A DNA stretch of 64,000 bases. Origin: Streptococcus sanguinis (lineage in GTDB: Bacteria > Bacillota > Bacilli > Lactobacillales > Streptococcaceae). The translations under genes were made by a program, and so were the position numbers. The stretch covers positions 992,001 to 1,056,000 of the forward strand of contig NZ_LR134002.1 of the NCBI RefSeq assembly GCF_900635155.1, given 5' to 3'. Below, piece by piece: positions 15,977-25,602 of the stretch (the stretch's first letter is position 1; each line of letters begins with the position of its first letter). The notes under the pieces are model-generated. The model saw only the letters and a list, made by a program, of their open reading frames with translations. It was not told the origin of the DNA and did not search any database.

Positions 15977-18478
15977 ATGGAAAAGAAAATAGGCAAGTCT
16001 GTTGTAGCGACTGGTATCGCGGCTACAACTATTATTTCTGGTGGACTGACCCATCAAGTGCACGCGGATGAGTTGGTTGAATCAACTGTAACAGCTCCAC
16101 AAGCGACTGAAGTAACTGGGAAACCAGTGACAGCAGCAGATGTAGCTGTTGCCCAAGAAAATGCTGAAGCTGCCAAAGCTAAACTCGATGAGCAAAGATC
16201 GATAGTAGATACTGCTAAAACAGAAGCTGAAGATGCAAAAACTAGCGTGAAAGTTGCTGAAGCCGCTGTTGAGACTGCTAAAGAAATGCAGGCAGAAGCA
16301 ACAGAAGAAAATGTTGCTAAAGCGGAGACAGAAGCAAAAACAGCAGAGCAAGATGTTAGCGCAAAAGACACTGCCGTTCGAGAAGCTACAGCTAAAGCTG
16401 CTAAGGCAGAACAGGCTGTTAAAGACCAAGCAAATACTATTAAGGCCAGTCAATCTCTTGTAGATGTTGCAGAGACTGAATTGAAACAAGCTAAAACACC
16501 ACTTAACTCAGAAGAGCAAGCTGTAGCAACTGCTAAGAGTCAGCAAAGTCAAGCACAGACTGCTTTAGACAATGCAAAATCTGAACTGACAAAGGTAGAA
16601 CAAGCAGCGTCTTCTGCTCCACAAGTGCAGGCTGAAATCCAGAATAAAATCAATCAGGCAAAGGAATCTTTGGGTCAAACCAATCAAGCTATCAGCTCTC
16701 TTGAAGGACAGATTCCGGCTGCCGAGAAAGCAGCAGCAACAGCTCCTGTTGACCTTCGTAATACGACTTATTCTCAATTTTTAGAAAATGTTCGTAACAA
16801 TGCGGCTAATCAGGAGATTCGTGATGCTGCTAACAATGCTCTTGCAGTTTATCAACGTGGACAAAATGAGTTTGGTATCACAGTTAATTCTGACCCAACC
16901 AGTCCAGCTAATTTAGAAAATAACCTGCAAGCTTTAGAGTTGGTTAAGGCCATTAATGCTTACCGTCGTAATGCCGGCTTACAAGAGTTGTTGGTTGATC
17001 CGTATGCGAATGTGGCCAGCCAGGTTCAGACTATCTACTTTGAGCGTAATAACAGGCACATGGGTAAGCTGATTGGTAACGAGAATGTGGCGATTAGTTT
17101 TGACCCGCAAGGGGCTGTCAATTTCTGGCATAGTGAAAAAGCTCTCTACCAAGAGATTGCAGCGCAATATGGACTGCCTACAGATGAAACTCAGATTGAT
17201 GCTAATGCTATCTATATGAGAGTTGGAGCAGGTGTATTTGCTCAGATTGGCCACTATGTTCAGATGATGGACAATAAAGCCAATGCTATCTCAGCAGCTT
17301 ATGATAAACATCCAAATCAATGGGGCACTCCTCATGGTACATCCGAAGTTGGTTTCCATCACATTAGCAACTTTGACCAACGTGTTAATAACGGTACTCT
17401 ATTGACTGTTGCGGCTATGGAGCAGTTGTTACGTGCTGGTGGTGGTCGTTCTGCAGGTTCTAATGCAAATGTTACAGCTCTTAAGAATCAGTTAGCTGAA
17501 CTCAAGGCTCAAAAAGTTGGTCAGGAATCAGCTATCAATATCCTCAATGTTCAATTAGCTGATGCTCAAAAGGCAGCGGCAGCTCAAATTGCAGCAGTTG
17601 AAGCAGCTCGTCAGAAGGTAGCAACTGCTGAAAATAATCTGGCATTGACCAAGCAAAATGTTGCCCTTAAGCAGGAAGCTCTCGACAGAGCGACAGCTAA
17701 GATTGCAGCAAACCTAGCACCTTATCAGACTAACTTGAGCAATGCTCAGGCAGTTCTAGCGGCAGCTAAAGATAAGTTGGCAGAACTTCAGTCAGCTCAA
17801 GAAGCCGCGAAAGCTAATTTGACAACTGCTCAAGAGGACTTGATGTCTGCTCAAAAGACATTAGCAGCAGCTAAAAAGAAAGTTATTGACCTTCAAAATG
17901 CTCCTCAGTTACTTGCAGAAGCAGAGCGGGAGTTGGCAGAAGCGCAGCTTGATTATGAAGCTAAACAAGCAATCTTAAATCAAGAAACTGCAACTTTAGC
18001 TGTCCTTGAAGAGGCTTACAACAGTCTTCAAGCTAATTATGAAACTCTCTTGAATATCTTGAACCAAGCATCTCTCCTTTATGGAAATGCTCTGAATAGT
18101 AACTATCGCTCAGGTGAAGATAAACAGACTCTAACAGCTGTAAAAGGTGGAGCAGCTGGTCCAGGTACAGAGGATGAATCTAAGAAAGATTCAGATGCTA
18201 AGACTGCAGAAGTTCATGCGAACACTCGTGAAGTCAAAGGAGCAACTACGGGTGCCGTTCAAGCGGCAGGTGGTGGTGCATTTACTGATTTTGTTGTAAA
18301 TCCTGCAGCTCAGCTAGCAAGTGTGGCTACGACAGCCGATAAGGCTCCAACGGTACCTGCTATTCTGCCAAATACTGGTTCAGAAGCAGAACGCCTTGCA
18401 ATTTTTGGTATGGCACTTGGTGCAGCTGCCTTTTTGGGAACCAATAAGCGCCGTCGCAGAGACGAAGATTATAATTAA
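15977..18478 (+). CDS. LPXTG-anchored surface protein, SEC10/PgrA surface exclusion type
   Basis: 833 aa from ATG 15977 with AAGGAG about 10 nt upstream. The signal peptide runs MEKKIGKSVVATGIAATTII to about HVHA. An Ala/Glu/Lys-rich heptad coiled coil (about 40-250) leads to a CAP-like globular domain (about 255-490, with ALELVKAINAYRRNAGL and FWHSEKALY), then a second long coiled coil (about 500-720). A short linker ends in the sortase signal LPNTG, a hydrophobic stretch and a KRRRR tail. The architecture matches SEC10/PgrA-type proteins of enterococcal plasmids and oral streptococci, probably an adhesin or surface modulator. It has its own promoter region and terminator. Confidence 0.92.
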   Translation: MEKKIGKSVVATGIAATTIISGGLTHQVHADELVESTVTAPQATEVTGKPVTAADVAVAQENAEAAKAKLDEQRSIVDTAKTEAEDAKTSVKVAEAAVETAKEMQAEATEENVAKAETEAKTAEQDVSAKDTAVREATAKAAKAEQAVKDQANTIKASQSLVDVAETELKQAKTPLNSEEQAVATAKSQQSQAQTALDNAKSELTKVEQAASSAPQVQAEIQNKINQAKESLGQTNQAISSLEGQIPAAEKAAATAPVDLRNTTYSQFLENVRNNAANQEIRDAANNALAVYQRGQNEFGITVNSDPTSPANLENNLQALELVKAINAYRRNAGLQELLVDPYANVASQVQTIYFERNNRHMGKLIGNENVAISFDPQGAVNFWHSEKALYQEIAAQYGLPTDETQIDANAIYMRVGAGVFAQIGHYVQMMDNKANAISAAYDKHPNQWGTPHGTSEVGFHHISNFDQRVNNGTLLTVAAMEQLLRAGGGRSAGSNANVTALKNQLAELKAQKVGQESAINILNVQLADAQKAAAAQIAAVEAARQKVATAENNLALTKQNVALKQEALDRATAKIAANLAPYQTNLSNAQAVLAAAKDKLAELQSAQEAAKANLTTAQEDLMSAQKTLAAAKKKVIDLQNAPQLLAEAERELAEAQLDYEAKQAILNQETATLAVLEEAYNSLQANYETLLNILNQASLLYGNALNSNYRSGEDKQTLTAVKGGAAGPGTEDESKKDSDAKTAEVHANTREVKGATTGAVQAAGGGAFTDFVVNPAAQLASVATTADKAPTVPAILPNTGSEAERLAIFGMALGAAAFLGTNKRRRRDEDYN

Positions 18479-18490
18479 AGAAATACATAA

Positions 18491-18523
18491 TGAGTCTGGA
18501 ATAATTTCCAGACTCATTTTTTT
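18491..18523 (+). terminator. Terminator of the surface protein gene
   Basis: TGAGTCTGGAA (18491-18501) / TTCCAGACTCA (18506-18516), then T-rich. Confidence 0.9.
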
Positions 18524-18565
18524 GTGTCTATAGCAATTAAACAATCTAATATAAAAAGAAAGATA

Positions 18566-18596
18566 AAAACTTCCGATATTAACTGTCGGAAGTTTT
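18566..18596 (-). terminator. Terminator of malX-malF-malG (minus strand)
   Basis: AAAACTTCCGA (18566-18576) / TCGGAAGTTTT (18586-18596). On the minus strand it ends in a T-run after malG. Confidence 0.85.
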
Positions 18597-18614
18597 CAAT
18601 ATACATAACAGATT

Positions 18615-19451
18615 TTATTTGACTGCTCCGCCTGTTACACCTTCTACGTAGTATTTCTGCATGAAGATGAAGAGAAGAGTGATTGGGATAGCGATGATAA
18701 TCGCTCCAGATGTGAAAGGCAAGAACCATTTATTGATGGCATCCTTATTAAGCATTTGGAAAAGACCTAAAGCCACTGTGTATTTTTCCTTGACATCGCC
18801 TAGGATGACAGAGGCAAAGATGAAGTCGACCCAAGGTCCCATGAAAGCCATAAGCGCTGTGTAAACGATAATCGGTTTTGACAGCGGCAGTGTGATAGTC
18901 CGGAAGATTTGGAAGCGGGTCGCTCCGTCGATCATAGCGGATTCGTCTAAAGAATATGGGATAGTGTCAAAGAAACCTTTAGCAATATAGAAACCTAGAG
19001 CTGCTCCAGCTGAATAAACCAGAATCAGTGACGTCAGGGTTTGTGTCAAATTGAGTGCTTTCAAGATGTAGTAAACCGCAATCATAGACATGAAGCCTGG
19101 GAACATGTTAAGAACCAGAGCCAGCTTGAGGAAACGGTTTTTATGCTTGAATTTGATACGACTGAGTGAGTAAGCCATACCCACAGTAATCAAAGTAGAC
19201 AGGATACAAGTCGCTGTCGCAACAATCAGGGTATTCATAAACCACTGAACAAAAGGATATGTGTTGTTATTAAATAGTCTGATATAGTTGTCAAAAGTAT
19301 AAGTTTTAGGGAAGAAGTAAGGGACCGCATTAGAACCTTCACCACGGAAGCTGGTCAGAAAAATCCAGATAATCGGCGTTAGCCAGATGAGTGCTAAAAC
19401 AGTCAACAAGACATAAATCCCTAATAAACCGAGTTTTTTTCTATTTTTCAT
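18615..19451 (-). CDS. malG: Maltodextrin ABC transporter permease MalG
   Basis: 278 aa with six predicted membrane helices. The ABC permease EAA loop is seen as ESAMIDGATRFQIFRTITLP, which contacts the ATPase. The periplasmic-side segment GEGSNAVPYFFPKTYTFDNY and the C-terminal VEGVTGGAVK are typical of MalG. The start overlaps the malF stop by one base. No ATPase is encoded here; streptococcal mal importers commonly share MsmK, which is encoded elsewhere (inference). Confidence 0.93.
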   Translation of the reverse strand: MKNRKKLGLLGIYVLLTVLALIWLTPIIWIFLTSFRGEGSNAVPYFFPKTYTFDNYIRLFNNNTYPFVQWFMNTLIVATATCILSTLITVGMAYSLSRIKFKHKNRFLKLALVLNMFPGFMSMIAVYYILKALNLTQTLTSLILVYSAGAALGFYIAKGFFDTIPYSLDESAMIDGATRFQIFRTITLPLSKPIIVYTALMAFMGPWVDFIFASVILGDVKEKYTVALGLFQMLNKDAINKWFLPFTSGAIIIAIPITLLFIFMQKYYVEGVTGGAVK

Positions 19452-20809
19452 TATTTAGCAGTTCCTTCCTTGAATGATGCGGATCTAGTATAGGCTAAGA
19501 GACTGAAGGCTGCAGAGATTGCAAAAATCAGGATACCGATAACAGATGCCAGATTGTAGTCCTTGGCAGAAACGGTCAGTTTATAGAGCCAGGTAACCAA
19601 GAGGTCAGTTGAGCCTGCCTGATAGTAGGAAGAGTTAGTTGGTCCACCACCTGTCAGGAAGTAGATCACATTGAAGTTGTTGATGTTCCCGATAAACTGT
19701 TGGATGAGTGATGGCGCCATAATCAAGAGAATTTGAGGGAAAGTAATGCTCTTGAAGATTTGAAGCTTGCTAGCTCCATCAATCTCAGCAGCTTCGATTT
19801 GCTCACTAGGCAGGTTCATGATAATCCCAGTCGCTACCAGCATGGTAAATGGAATACCAATCCACATATTGACAAGGATGATTGAGAACTTAGCCCAAAC
19901 AGGGTCACTCAAGAATGGAATTGGATGCTGAATGAGATGGAGACTTTGCAACAATCCGTTCAAAGGTCCATTGTCATTCAGGAAATTACGCATCAAGAGC
20001 AGGGATACGAATTGTGGAACTGCGATAGTAATAACGAAGAGTGTGCGCCAAACTTTCTTGTACTTGAGACCTTTGGTATTGAGCAAGAGAGCCAAAACAA
20101 TTCCGAAGAAGAAAGTAGTAGCTGTCGCAGCAACCGCCCAAATCAAAGTCCAGCCTAAAAGTGGGAAGAAGGTGCTAGCCATACGGCCTGAGAAAACATC
20201 ACCGAAACTAGAGAAGCCAACCCAGTCAAAAAGTGACTTAGGAGCTGGATGCTTATGGTCAAAGTTAGTAAAGGCCAAACAGATCATATAGATCAGAGGC
20301 AGGATGGTAAAGAGCAGTACTCCGATAAGTGGAATGCTCATCAGTCCCATGTGGAAACGGCCGTCTGCAAGCGTCTTGAAGTCCTCAACGAAGTTAGGAA
20401 TCTTCTGACCAGACTGTTTAAGAGCCATTAAGTGGCGAGCACTTTTCAGGTTGCACCAGTAGATGTAGGCGAAGACAGCACAGAAGATAAGAGAAGCAAG
20501 TCCAAAAATCAGCATCAGCATAGAGTTGTCACCCGCTACTTGAACGGTGATTTCCAAGCCGTTAACTTTTTTGATAGCCTCTCCTTGCTCTTGAGTTCCC
20601 AATGTAATCATGCCGCCAATAGCTGGTATGATTTGAACTGCAAAAGCAATCAGGAAAGCAATTTCTGAGAAGAGGAAGAGCAGCCCCTTGATAAATTGTT
20701 TGTTTACAAGGTTGCTCAGTCCCATTACCAGAAAAGAGAGTTTGACATCCCATGTTCCCTCTTTAAAAACCTGAACCATGGATGCATTGTCATAAGATGA
20801 CTGAGTCAT
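19451..20809 (-). CDS. malF: Maltodextrin ABC transporter permease MalF
   Basis: 452 aa. An N-terminal extension with extra helices (about 30-130) precedes the permease core, as in streptococcal MalC/MalF. The EAA loop is IEAAEIDGASKLQIFKSITF. Ribosome binding site AAGGAG lies before the ATG. It is the second gene of the malX-malF-malG operon, separated from malX by 81 bp holding a stem-loop. Confidence 0.93.
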   Translation of the reverse strand: MTQSSYDNASMVQVFKEGTWDVKLSFLVMGLSNLVNKQFIKGLLFLFSEIAFLIAFAVQIIPAIGGMITLGTQEQGEAIKKVNGLEITVQVAGDNSMLMLIFGLASLIFCAVFAYIYWCNLKSARHLMALKQSGQKIPNFVEDFKTLADGRFHMGLMSIPLIGVLLFTILPLIYMICLAFTNFDHKHPAPKSLFDWVGFSSFGDVFSGRMASTFFPLLGWTLIWAVAATATTFFFGIVLALLLNTKGLKYKKVWRTLFVITIAVPQFVSLLLMRNFLNDNGPLNGLLQSLHLIQHPIPFLSDPVWAKFSIILVNMWIGIPFTMLVATGIIMNLPSEQIEAAEIDGASKLQIFKSITFPQILLIMAPSLIQQFIGNINNFNVIYFLTGGGPTNSSYYQAGSTDLLVTWLYKLTVSAKDYNLASVIGILIFAISAAFSLLAYTRSASFKEGTAK

Positions 20810-20836
20810 AGTATTCTCCTTATATTTACAAAGAAA

Positions 20837-20864
20837 GAAGTGAGAAGGCTGCCCCCCTCACTTC
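20837..20864 (-). promoter_or_regulatory. Intercistronic stem-loop between malX and malF
   Basis: GAAGTGAG (20837-20844) / CTCACTTC (20857-20864). Such a loop between a binding protein gene and its permeases often stabilises the upstream mRNA or partly terminates, giving excess binding protein. That role is inferred. Confidence 0.65.
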
Positions 20865-20890
20865 AATGCTTATTTAAATTTGCTTGAGAA

Positions 20891-22147
20891 TTATTTAGCT
20901 GCTGCTAAATCTTTATCAAACTGTTGTAATTTTGCGAGGTATTGATCTTCACCAAATTTACCGTTGTAAGCATCGCTGAGGATTGCAGCACTTTCAGTCC
21001 AGAAGACAGACATTTGGCTAAGTTTAGGCATAACTGTTGTGTAGGTATCAGAAGATCCCATTGTGATAACAGCTTGTGCCAATGCATCTTTCTTCACATC
21101 TTCAGACTCTTGTACTTCTTTGTTAGCTGGGATGATGTGACGTCCTTCAAACTTGAATTGGTTTTCTTGGCTTTCTTTGCTAGTAAGTGCTTGAGCCAGT
21201 TTGTAGCTTGCTGCGATACGGTCAGTGTCGCCGTTTGAAGGTGTTTGGTTAACTGCGTAAAGTTTTACACCAAGGAAGGCTTTTTGTTGAACGTCTTGTC
21301 CACCGATGTTAACAGTTGGGTAAACAGAGATACCAAGGTTGTCTTTGCCGACAGCTTTTTCAGCAGCTGCATAGTCCCATGGACCAGATTGGAAAGCGTC
21401 AACTGAACCATCTTCAAATTTAGCAAGAAGGTTAGCAGCATCTACGTTTACAAAACCACTGTTATTCTTTTGAGCTGCAATGAACTTCAGAACGTTCACA
21501 CCAGCTTCGTTACCCCAGTTTGTTCCGTCTACTTGTTCACCATCTTTACCAAAGAGAGTGTCGCCAACAGAAAGGAAGAGTGGAGCAGTAGCGTAAGCAT
21601 TAACTTCTTTCAAGTTTCCGCCGAATTTAGCTTTAGATGTAATTGTTTCGTATGATTTAACATCGTCAGCAGAAAGTTTTGACTTGTTGTAGTAGGTTAC
21701 TTGTGACTCGATACCAAATGGGAAAGCATAAGTTTTACCTTTATACTGAGCACCAATCGCTGCTTGTTCTGTATCGTTTTTCTTGATTTCTTCTGCCATA
21801 TTAGAAGGAACTTCTTGAATAGCTCCGGCTTCAACTAATTTACCTAGTTGGTCGTGTGGCAGAGAGAAAACATCGGCAGCAGTACTAGCATCTTTTGTCA
21901 GATTTTCCTGAGCGTTTGGATCTTCCATTTCGACTACGTCAACCTTGTAGCCTGATTCTTTCTCGAACTTGCTAACTGTATCAGAGTAAGAATCTTTAGC
22001 ACCAGTTGGTACCCAAAGTTTCAAGGTCTTGCTATCGGCTTTAGAAGAAGAGCTCTCCTTGCTGCTATTTGAGCTACAAGCTGCTAAGAGCGTTCCTGCA
22101 GCCAGCAAGCTGACACTGCCCAATACTACTTTTTTCCATGTTTTCAT
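20891..22147 (-). CDS. malX: Maltose/maltodextrin-binding lipoprotein MalX
   Basis: 418 aa solute-binding lipoprotein. Signal peptide MKTWKKVVLGSVSLLAAGTL with lipobox LAAC (Cys24), then a Ser-rich linker. The mature domain begins KTLKLWVPTGAKDSYSDTVS, and motifs such as FEDGSVDAFQSGPWDYA and FLGVKLYAVN are characteristic of MalX/MalE. It captures maltose and maltodextrins outside the membrane for MalF/MalG. The promoter carries a LacI-type operator between its -35 and -10 boxes. Confidence 0.95.
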   Translation of the reverse strand: MKTWKKVVLGSVSLLAAGTLLAACSSNSSKESSSSKADSKTLKLWVPTGAKDSYSDTVSKFEKESGYKVDVVEMEDPNAQENLTKDASTAADVFSLPHDQLGKLVEAGAIQEVPSNMAEEIKKNDTEQAAIGAQYKGKTYAFPFGIESQVTYYNKSKLSADDVKSYETITSKAKFGGNLKEVNAYATAPLFLSVGDTLFGKDGEQVDGTNWGNEAGVNVLKFIAAQKNNSGFVNVDAANLLAKFEDGSVDAFQSGPWDYAAAEKAVGKDNLGISVYPTVNIGGQDVQQKAFLGVKLYAVNQTPSNGDTDRIAASYKLAQALTSKESQENQFKFEGRHIIPANKEVQESEDVKKDALAQAVITMGSSDTYTTVMPKLSQMSVFWTESAAILSDAYNGKFGEDQYLAKLQQFDKDLAAAK

Positions 22148-22182
22148 TCCTATTTCCTCCCGGAATTTTTATTTACAATTCT

Positions 22183-22211
22183 ATTATGCAACCGTTTGCA
22201 ATTTTTGTCAA
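22183..22211 (-). promoter_or_regulatory. malX promoter with embedded MalR-type operator
   Basis: On the minus strand: -35 TTGACA (22206-22211), 17-bp spacer, -10 CATAAT (22183-22188). The spacer contains the LacI-family palindrome TGCAAACGGTTGCA (22187-22200). A repressor there would block RNA polymerase directly, matching MalR control of streptococcal maltose operons. Confidence 0.8.
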
Positions 22212-22306
22212 GTCTTTTTTTGAAATTTTTTTAAAAATATATTAATTTTTCTAAAATTTTTCTATTTTATTTCTGTTTATTTTATCAAAGCCTATTAAAA
22301 TGGCTG

Positions 22307-22320
22307 TGCAATCGCTTGCT
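22307..22320. promoter_or_regulatory. Second LacI-type operator
   Basis: TGCAATCGCTTGCT has the same GCAA..CG..TTGC symmetry as the promoter operator about 120 bp away. The pair could support looping. A cre-like GAAAACGCTTT lies nearby at about 22334, suggesting CcpA input. Confidence 0.6.
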
Positions 22321-22499
22321 TGATTTTTACTTCGAAAACGCTTTATTATGAAGAGAATTTTGTCTCATTCGCAATATATTTTTGGTACATGTATGAAGAG
22401 ATGAAGAGAAGTTATAGTTCATCATTACCTATGAAAAGAATCAAACTTATGATTTTCTAATAATCTAGTGTCTACCTGTTGAATGCTTCCCTTTTCTGC

Positions 22500-22505
22500 T
22501 ATAAT
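22500..22505 (+). promoter_or_regulatory. -10 box of uvrC, adjacent to the start codon
   Basis: TATAAT at 22500-22505 ends 6 nt before the uvrC ATG (22512), and TTGAAT at 22479-22484 may serve as -35. No ribosome binding site fits in between, so the transcript could be leaderless. Confidence 0.5.
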
Positions 22506-22511
22506 AGACCT

Positions 22512-24347
22512 ATGAACAAGCTAATCCAATCAAAGCTGGAACTGTTGCCGACCAGTCCTGGCTGTTACATTCACAAGGACAAAAACGGTACCATTATCTA
22601 TGTCGGTAAAGCAAAGAACCTTCGCAATCGAGTTCGTTCTTATTTCCGTGGCAGTCATGATACCAAGACGGAGGCTCTGGTTTCTGAGATTGAGGATTTT
22701 GAGTTTATTGTCACCGAGTCCAATATTGAGGCTTTGCTTCTGGAAATCAATCTAATCAAGGAAAACCAGCCCAAGTACAATATCATGCTCAAGGACGATA
22801 AGTCCTATCCTTTTATTAAAATTACCAATGAAACCTATCCGCGCCTAATCATCACGCGCCAAGTCAAAAAGGACGGTGGGCTTTATTTTGGCCCTTATCC
22901 GGATGTTGGTGCGGCCAATGAAATCAAGCGTCTCTTAGATCGGCTCTTTCCTTTTCGTAAGTGTACCAATCCACCTGAAAAGGTCTGCTTTTACTACCAT
23001 CTGGGGCAGTGCAAGGCCCACACTATTTGTCAGGTAGACAGCCAGTATTTCAAGGAGCTAGCCCAGGAGGTTGCGGCCTTTCTCAAGGGTCAGGATGACC
23101 AGATTATTGAGGATTTACGGGGAAAAATGGCTGGCGCAGCGCAAGCTATGGAGTTTGAAAAGGCAGCGGAGTACCGCGACTTGATTCAGTCCATTGGCAC
23201 CCTGCGAACCAAACAGCGAGTCATGGCCAAGGATTTGCAGAATCGTGATGTCTTTGGTTACTATGTGGATAAGGGCTGGATGTGTGTACAGGTTTTCTTT
23301 GTCCGCCAGGGTAAGCTAATCGAGCGTGACGTTAATCTCTTTCCTTATTACAATGATCCTGATGAGGATTTTTTGACCTATATCGGCCAGTTCTATCAGG
23401 AAAAATCCCACCTCAAGCCCAATGAAATTTTGATTCCGGCAGATATTGACGAAGAAGCTGTCCGAGCCATGGTGGATACTAAGGTGCTTAAGCCCCAGCG
23501 AGGCGAGAAGAAACAGTTAGTCAATCTCGCTATCAAAAACGCCCGAGTCAGTCTCCAGCAGAAATTTGACCTCTTGGAGAAATCTATTGAAAAGACTCAA
23601 GGGGCTATTGAGAATCTAGGGCAGCTCCTTAACATTCCGACACCTGTTCGTATTGAGTCTTTTGATAACTCCAACATCATGGGGACCAGTCCTGTATCAG
23701 CTATGGTGGTCTTTGTCAATGGTAAACCAAGCAAGAAGGACTATCGCAAGTATAAGATTAAGACTGTGGTAGGACCTGATGACTACGCAAGTATGCGTGA
23801 GGTCATCAAGCGGCGCTATAGTCGGGTGATTCGAGATGAACTGACTCCGCCTGATCTGATTGTCATTGACGGTGGACAGGGCCAGGTCAATATTGCTAAA
23901 GAAGTGATTCAGGAGCAGTTGGGATTGGATATTCCCATCGCTGGACTGCAAAAAAATGACAAGCACCAGACTCATGAATTGCTCTTTGGTGACCCTCTTC
24001 AGGTTGTAGAATTATCTCGCAATTCGCAGGAGTTTTTCCTACTCCAGCGTATCCAAGATGAGGTCCACCGCTTTGCAATTACCTTCCACCGCCAGCTCCG
24101 GTCTAAGAATTCCTTCTCATCGCAGCTAGATGGCATTGAAGGTTTGGGACCAAAACGCAAGCAGAATCTTATGAAACACTTCAAATCTCTAACCAAGATT
24201 AAAGAAGCCAGTGTTGACCAAATCGTCGAAGTCGGCGTGCCACGAGCAGTGGCAGAAGCAGTGCGGGAGAAGTTAAATCCGAAAACTCAGGAGCAGGAAC
24301 AAGCACAGTTGCGAGAGGTGGCGGAGCCAATAAAAGAATTAGAATAA
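22512..24347 (+). CDS. uvrC: Excinuclease ABC subunit C
   Basis: 611 aa endonuclease subunit that makes both incisions in nucleotide excision repair. The N-terminal GIY-YIG domain reads [20 protein letters not shown]; a UVR motif lies near [17 protein letters not shown]. The C-terminal RNase H-like nuclease has [19 protein letters not shown] and a late His segment, followed by helix-hairpin-helix repeats ([16 protein letters not shown]). The start at 22512 gives the family length; upstream codons lie before the -10 box. Confidence 0.97.
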   Translation: MNKLIQSKLELLPTSPGCYIHKDKNGTIIYVGKAKNLRNRVRSYFRGSHDTKTEALVSEIEDFEFIVTESNIEALLLEINLIKENQPKYNIMLKDDKSYPFIKITNETYPRLIITRQVKKDGGLYFGPYPDVGAANEIKRLLDRLFPFRKCTNPPEKVCFYYHLGQCKAHTICQVDSQYFKELAQEVAAFLKGQDDQIIEDLRGKMAGAAQAMEFEKAAEYRDLIQSIGTLRTKQRVMAKDLQNRDVFGYYVDKGWMCVQVFFVRQGKLIERDVNLFPYYNDPDEDFLTYIGQFYQEKSHLKPNEILIPADIDEEAVRAMVDTKVLKPQRGEKKQLVNLAIKNARVSLQQKFDLLEKSIEKTQGAIENLGQLLNIPTPVRIESFDNSNIMGTSPVSAMVVFVNGKPSKKDYRKYKIKTVVGPDDYASMREVIKRRYSRVIRDELTPPDLIVIDGGQGQVNIAKEVIQEQLGLDIPIAGLQKNDKHQTHELLFGDPLQVVELSRNSQEFFLLQRIQDEVHRFAITFHRQLRSKNSFSSQLDGIEGLGPKRKQNLMKHFKSLTKIKEASVDQIVEVGVPRAVAEAVREKLNPKTQEQEQAQLREVAEPIKELE

Positions 24348-24381
24348 GTAGCTAGATAGAAAGTAGAAGATATGATTAGGA

Positions 24382-24630
24382 TTGAAATTAATTTGCAGGT
24401 ATTTATTAGATGCAGAAGCAGCCTTTGCAAATTCTTTATCTAAGGAATGGGAAGATTTTGTAAAAGATGTCTATGATAAAATTATCAGAAGGAAATTTTC
24501 GAATGGGAATATCTCTTTTCTACCCGAAATAACGAGAATTCAAAAATTTAAACTGAAAAAATTAAAACTGGCATTAAATCCAATTTTCATTGATGGAGTT
24601 TCTGGGAAAGATTTGAATATAGTAGTTTAA
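24382..24630 (+). CDS. Small hypothetical protein, possibly a gene remnant
   Basis: An open frame of about 82 codons that is Lys-rich toward the end (FKLKKLKLALNPIFIDGVSG). No proper ribosome binding site is near its first codon; a better ATG at 24372 is in another frame that stops after 23 codons. This suggests a frameshifted remnant. The composition is AT-rich compared with uvrC. No family recognised. Confidence 0.3.
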   Translation: MKLICRYLLDAEAAFANSLSKEWEDFVKDVYDKIIRRKFSNGNISFLPEITRIQKFKLKKLKLALNPIFIDGVSGKDLNIVV

Positions 24631-24927
24631 TTAAATAATTAGTTAAACATCTGAAAAATGAATACCTAAACCTAGACTTGAGACATCTATGAAAAATCAA
24701 AACTTTAAGAATGTCTTTGATCAAGAAAGAAGCTCTAGTTATAGCGATTTAAAAAGGGCTTAAGAGAGTCAAGTAGGCAGAATGGAGAAAACGAAACCTC
24801 TGCGACGGAATAATCTTATCAAGTGGCAAGAGCTGATAGCCATATCTTATAGAGAATGAAAAACTCCTGCAAACTCTTACAAAATATGATAAAATGAAGC
24901 TAGTATATTTAGAAAAGGATGCGACTT
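24631..24927 (+). other. Intergenic region with gene debris
   Basis: AT-rich. A 24-codon frame at 24689-24763 (MKNQNFKNVFDQERSSSYSD onward) resembles the N-terminal scrap of a lost gene. The nitroreductase promoter is probably near AATATGATAAAATG at about 24885-24898. Nothing else is recognised. Confidence 0.4.
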
Positions 24928-25533
24928 ATGAAATTTCTAGAACTCAATAAAAAGCGTCATGCGACCAAGCATTTCAATTACAAACCTGTGGATCCAAAGG
25001 ATGTTCGCACAGCCATTGAAATTGCAACGTTGGCACCCAGTGCTCACAATAGCCAGCCATGGAAGTTCGTTGTGGTGCGGGAGCGTAATCAGGCTCTATC
25101 AGAGACAGCTTTTGGTGGAAATGTGGACCAGATTAAGGAAGCTCCAGTGACCATTGCCCTCTTTACTGATACAGATTTGACCAAGCGGGCTCGTAAGATT
25201 GCGCGTGTGGCTGGAGTGAGAAATTTTTCTGACGAGCAGCTCCAATTCTATATGCAGAATCTGCCAGCTGAGTTTGCTCGCTATAGTGAACAGCAAAAGA
25301 GCGATTATTTAGCTCTCAATGCTGGTCTGGTGGCTATGAACCTTGTTCTGGCTCTGACTGACCAGGGTATCGGATCTAACATCATTTTAGGCTTTGATAA
25401 ATCAAAGGTTAATGAGGTTTTGAAAATTGATGAGCGTTTCCGTCCGGAACTCTTGATTACTGTTGGTTATACTGATGAAAAATTAGAACCTAGTTATCGT
25501 TTGCCAGTTGATGAAATCATTGAGAAACGTTGA
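24928..25533 (+). CDS. Nitroreductase-family NAD(P)H:FMN oxidoreductase
   Basis: 201 aa starting MKFLELNKKRHATKHFNYKP. Flavin-binding pattern: the N-terminal R-x-S/T-x-R-like RHATKHF, the APSAHNSQPWKF block that contacts FMN, and NLVLALTDQGIGSNIILGF near the C-terminus. Usually a homodimer reducing quinones or nitro compounds. AAAAGGA precedes the ATG. The physiological substrate cannot be inferred. Confidence 0.92.
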   Translation: MKFLELNKKRHATKHFNYKPVDPKDVRTAIEIATLAPSAHNSQPWKFVVVRERNQALSETAFGGNVDQIKEAPVTIALFTDTDLTKRARKIARVAGVRNFSDEQLQFYMQNLPAEFARYSEQQKSDYLALNAGLVAMNLVLALTDQGIGSNIILGFDKSKVNEVLKIDERFRPELLITVGYTDEKLEPSYRLPVDEIIEKR

Positions 25534-25602
25534 CATATCAATATTTACGATTTAATTCATAATTCTATTGATTTAAATCGAATTGGAAATTGGGGTAAAA
25601 TA

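Noticed and set aside
16054-16489. Ser/Phe/Cys-rich minus-strand frames inside the surface protein gene
   Set aside because: They mirror the Ala/Glu/Lys coiled-coil codons of the real gene.
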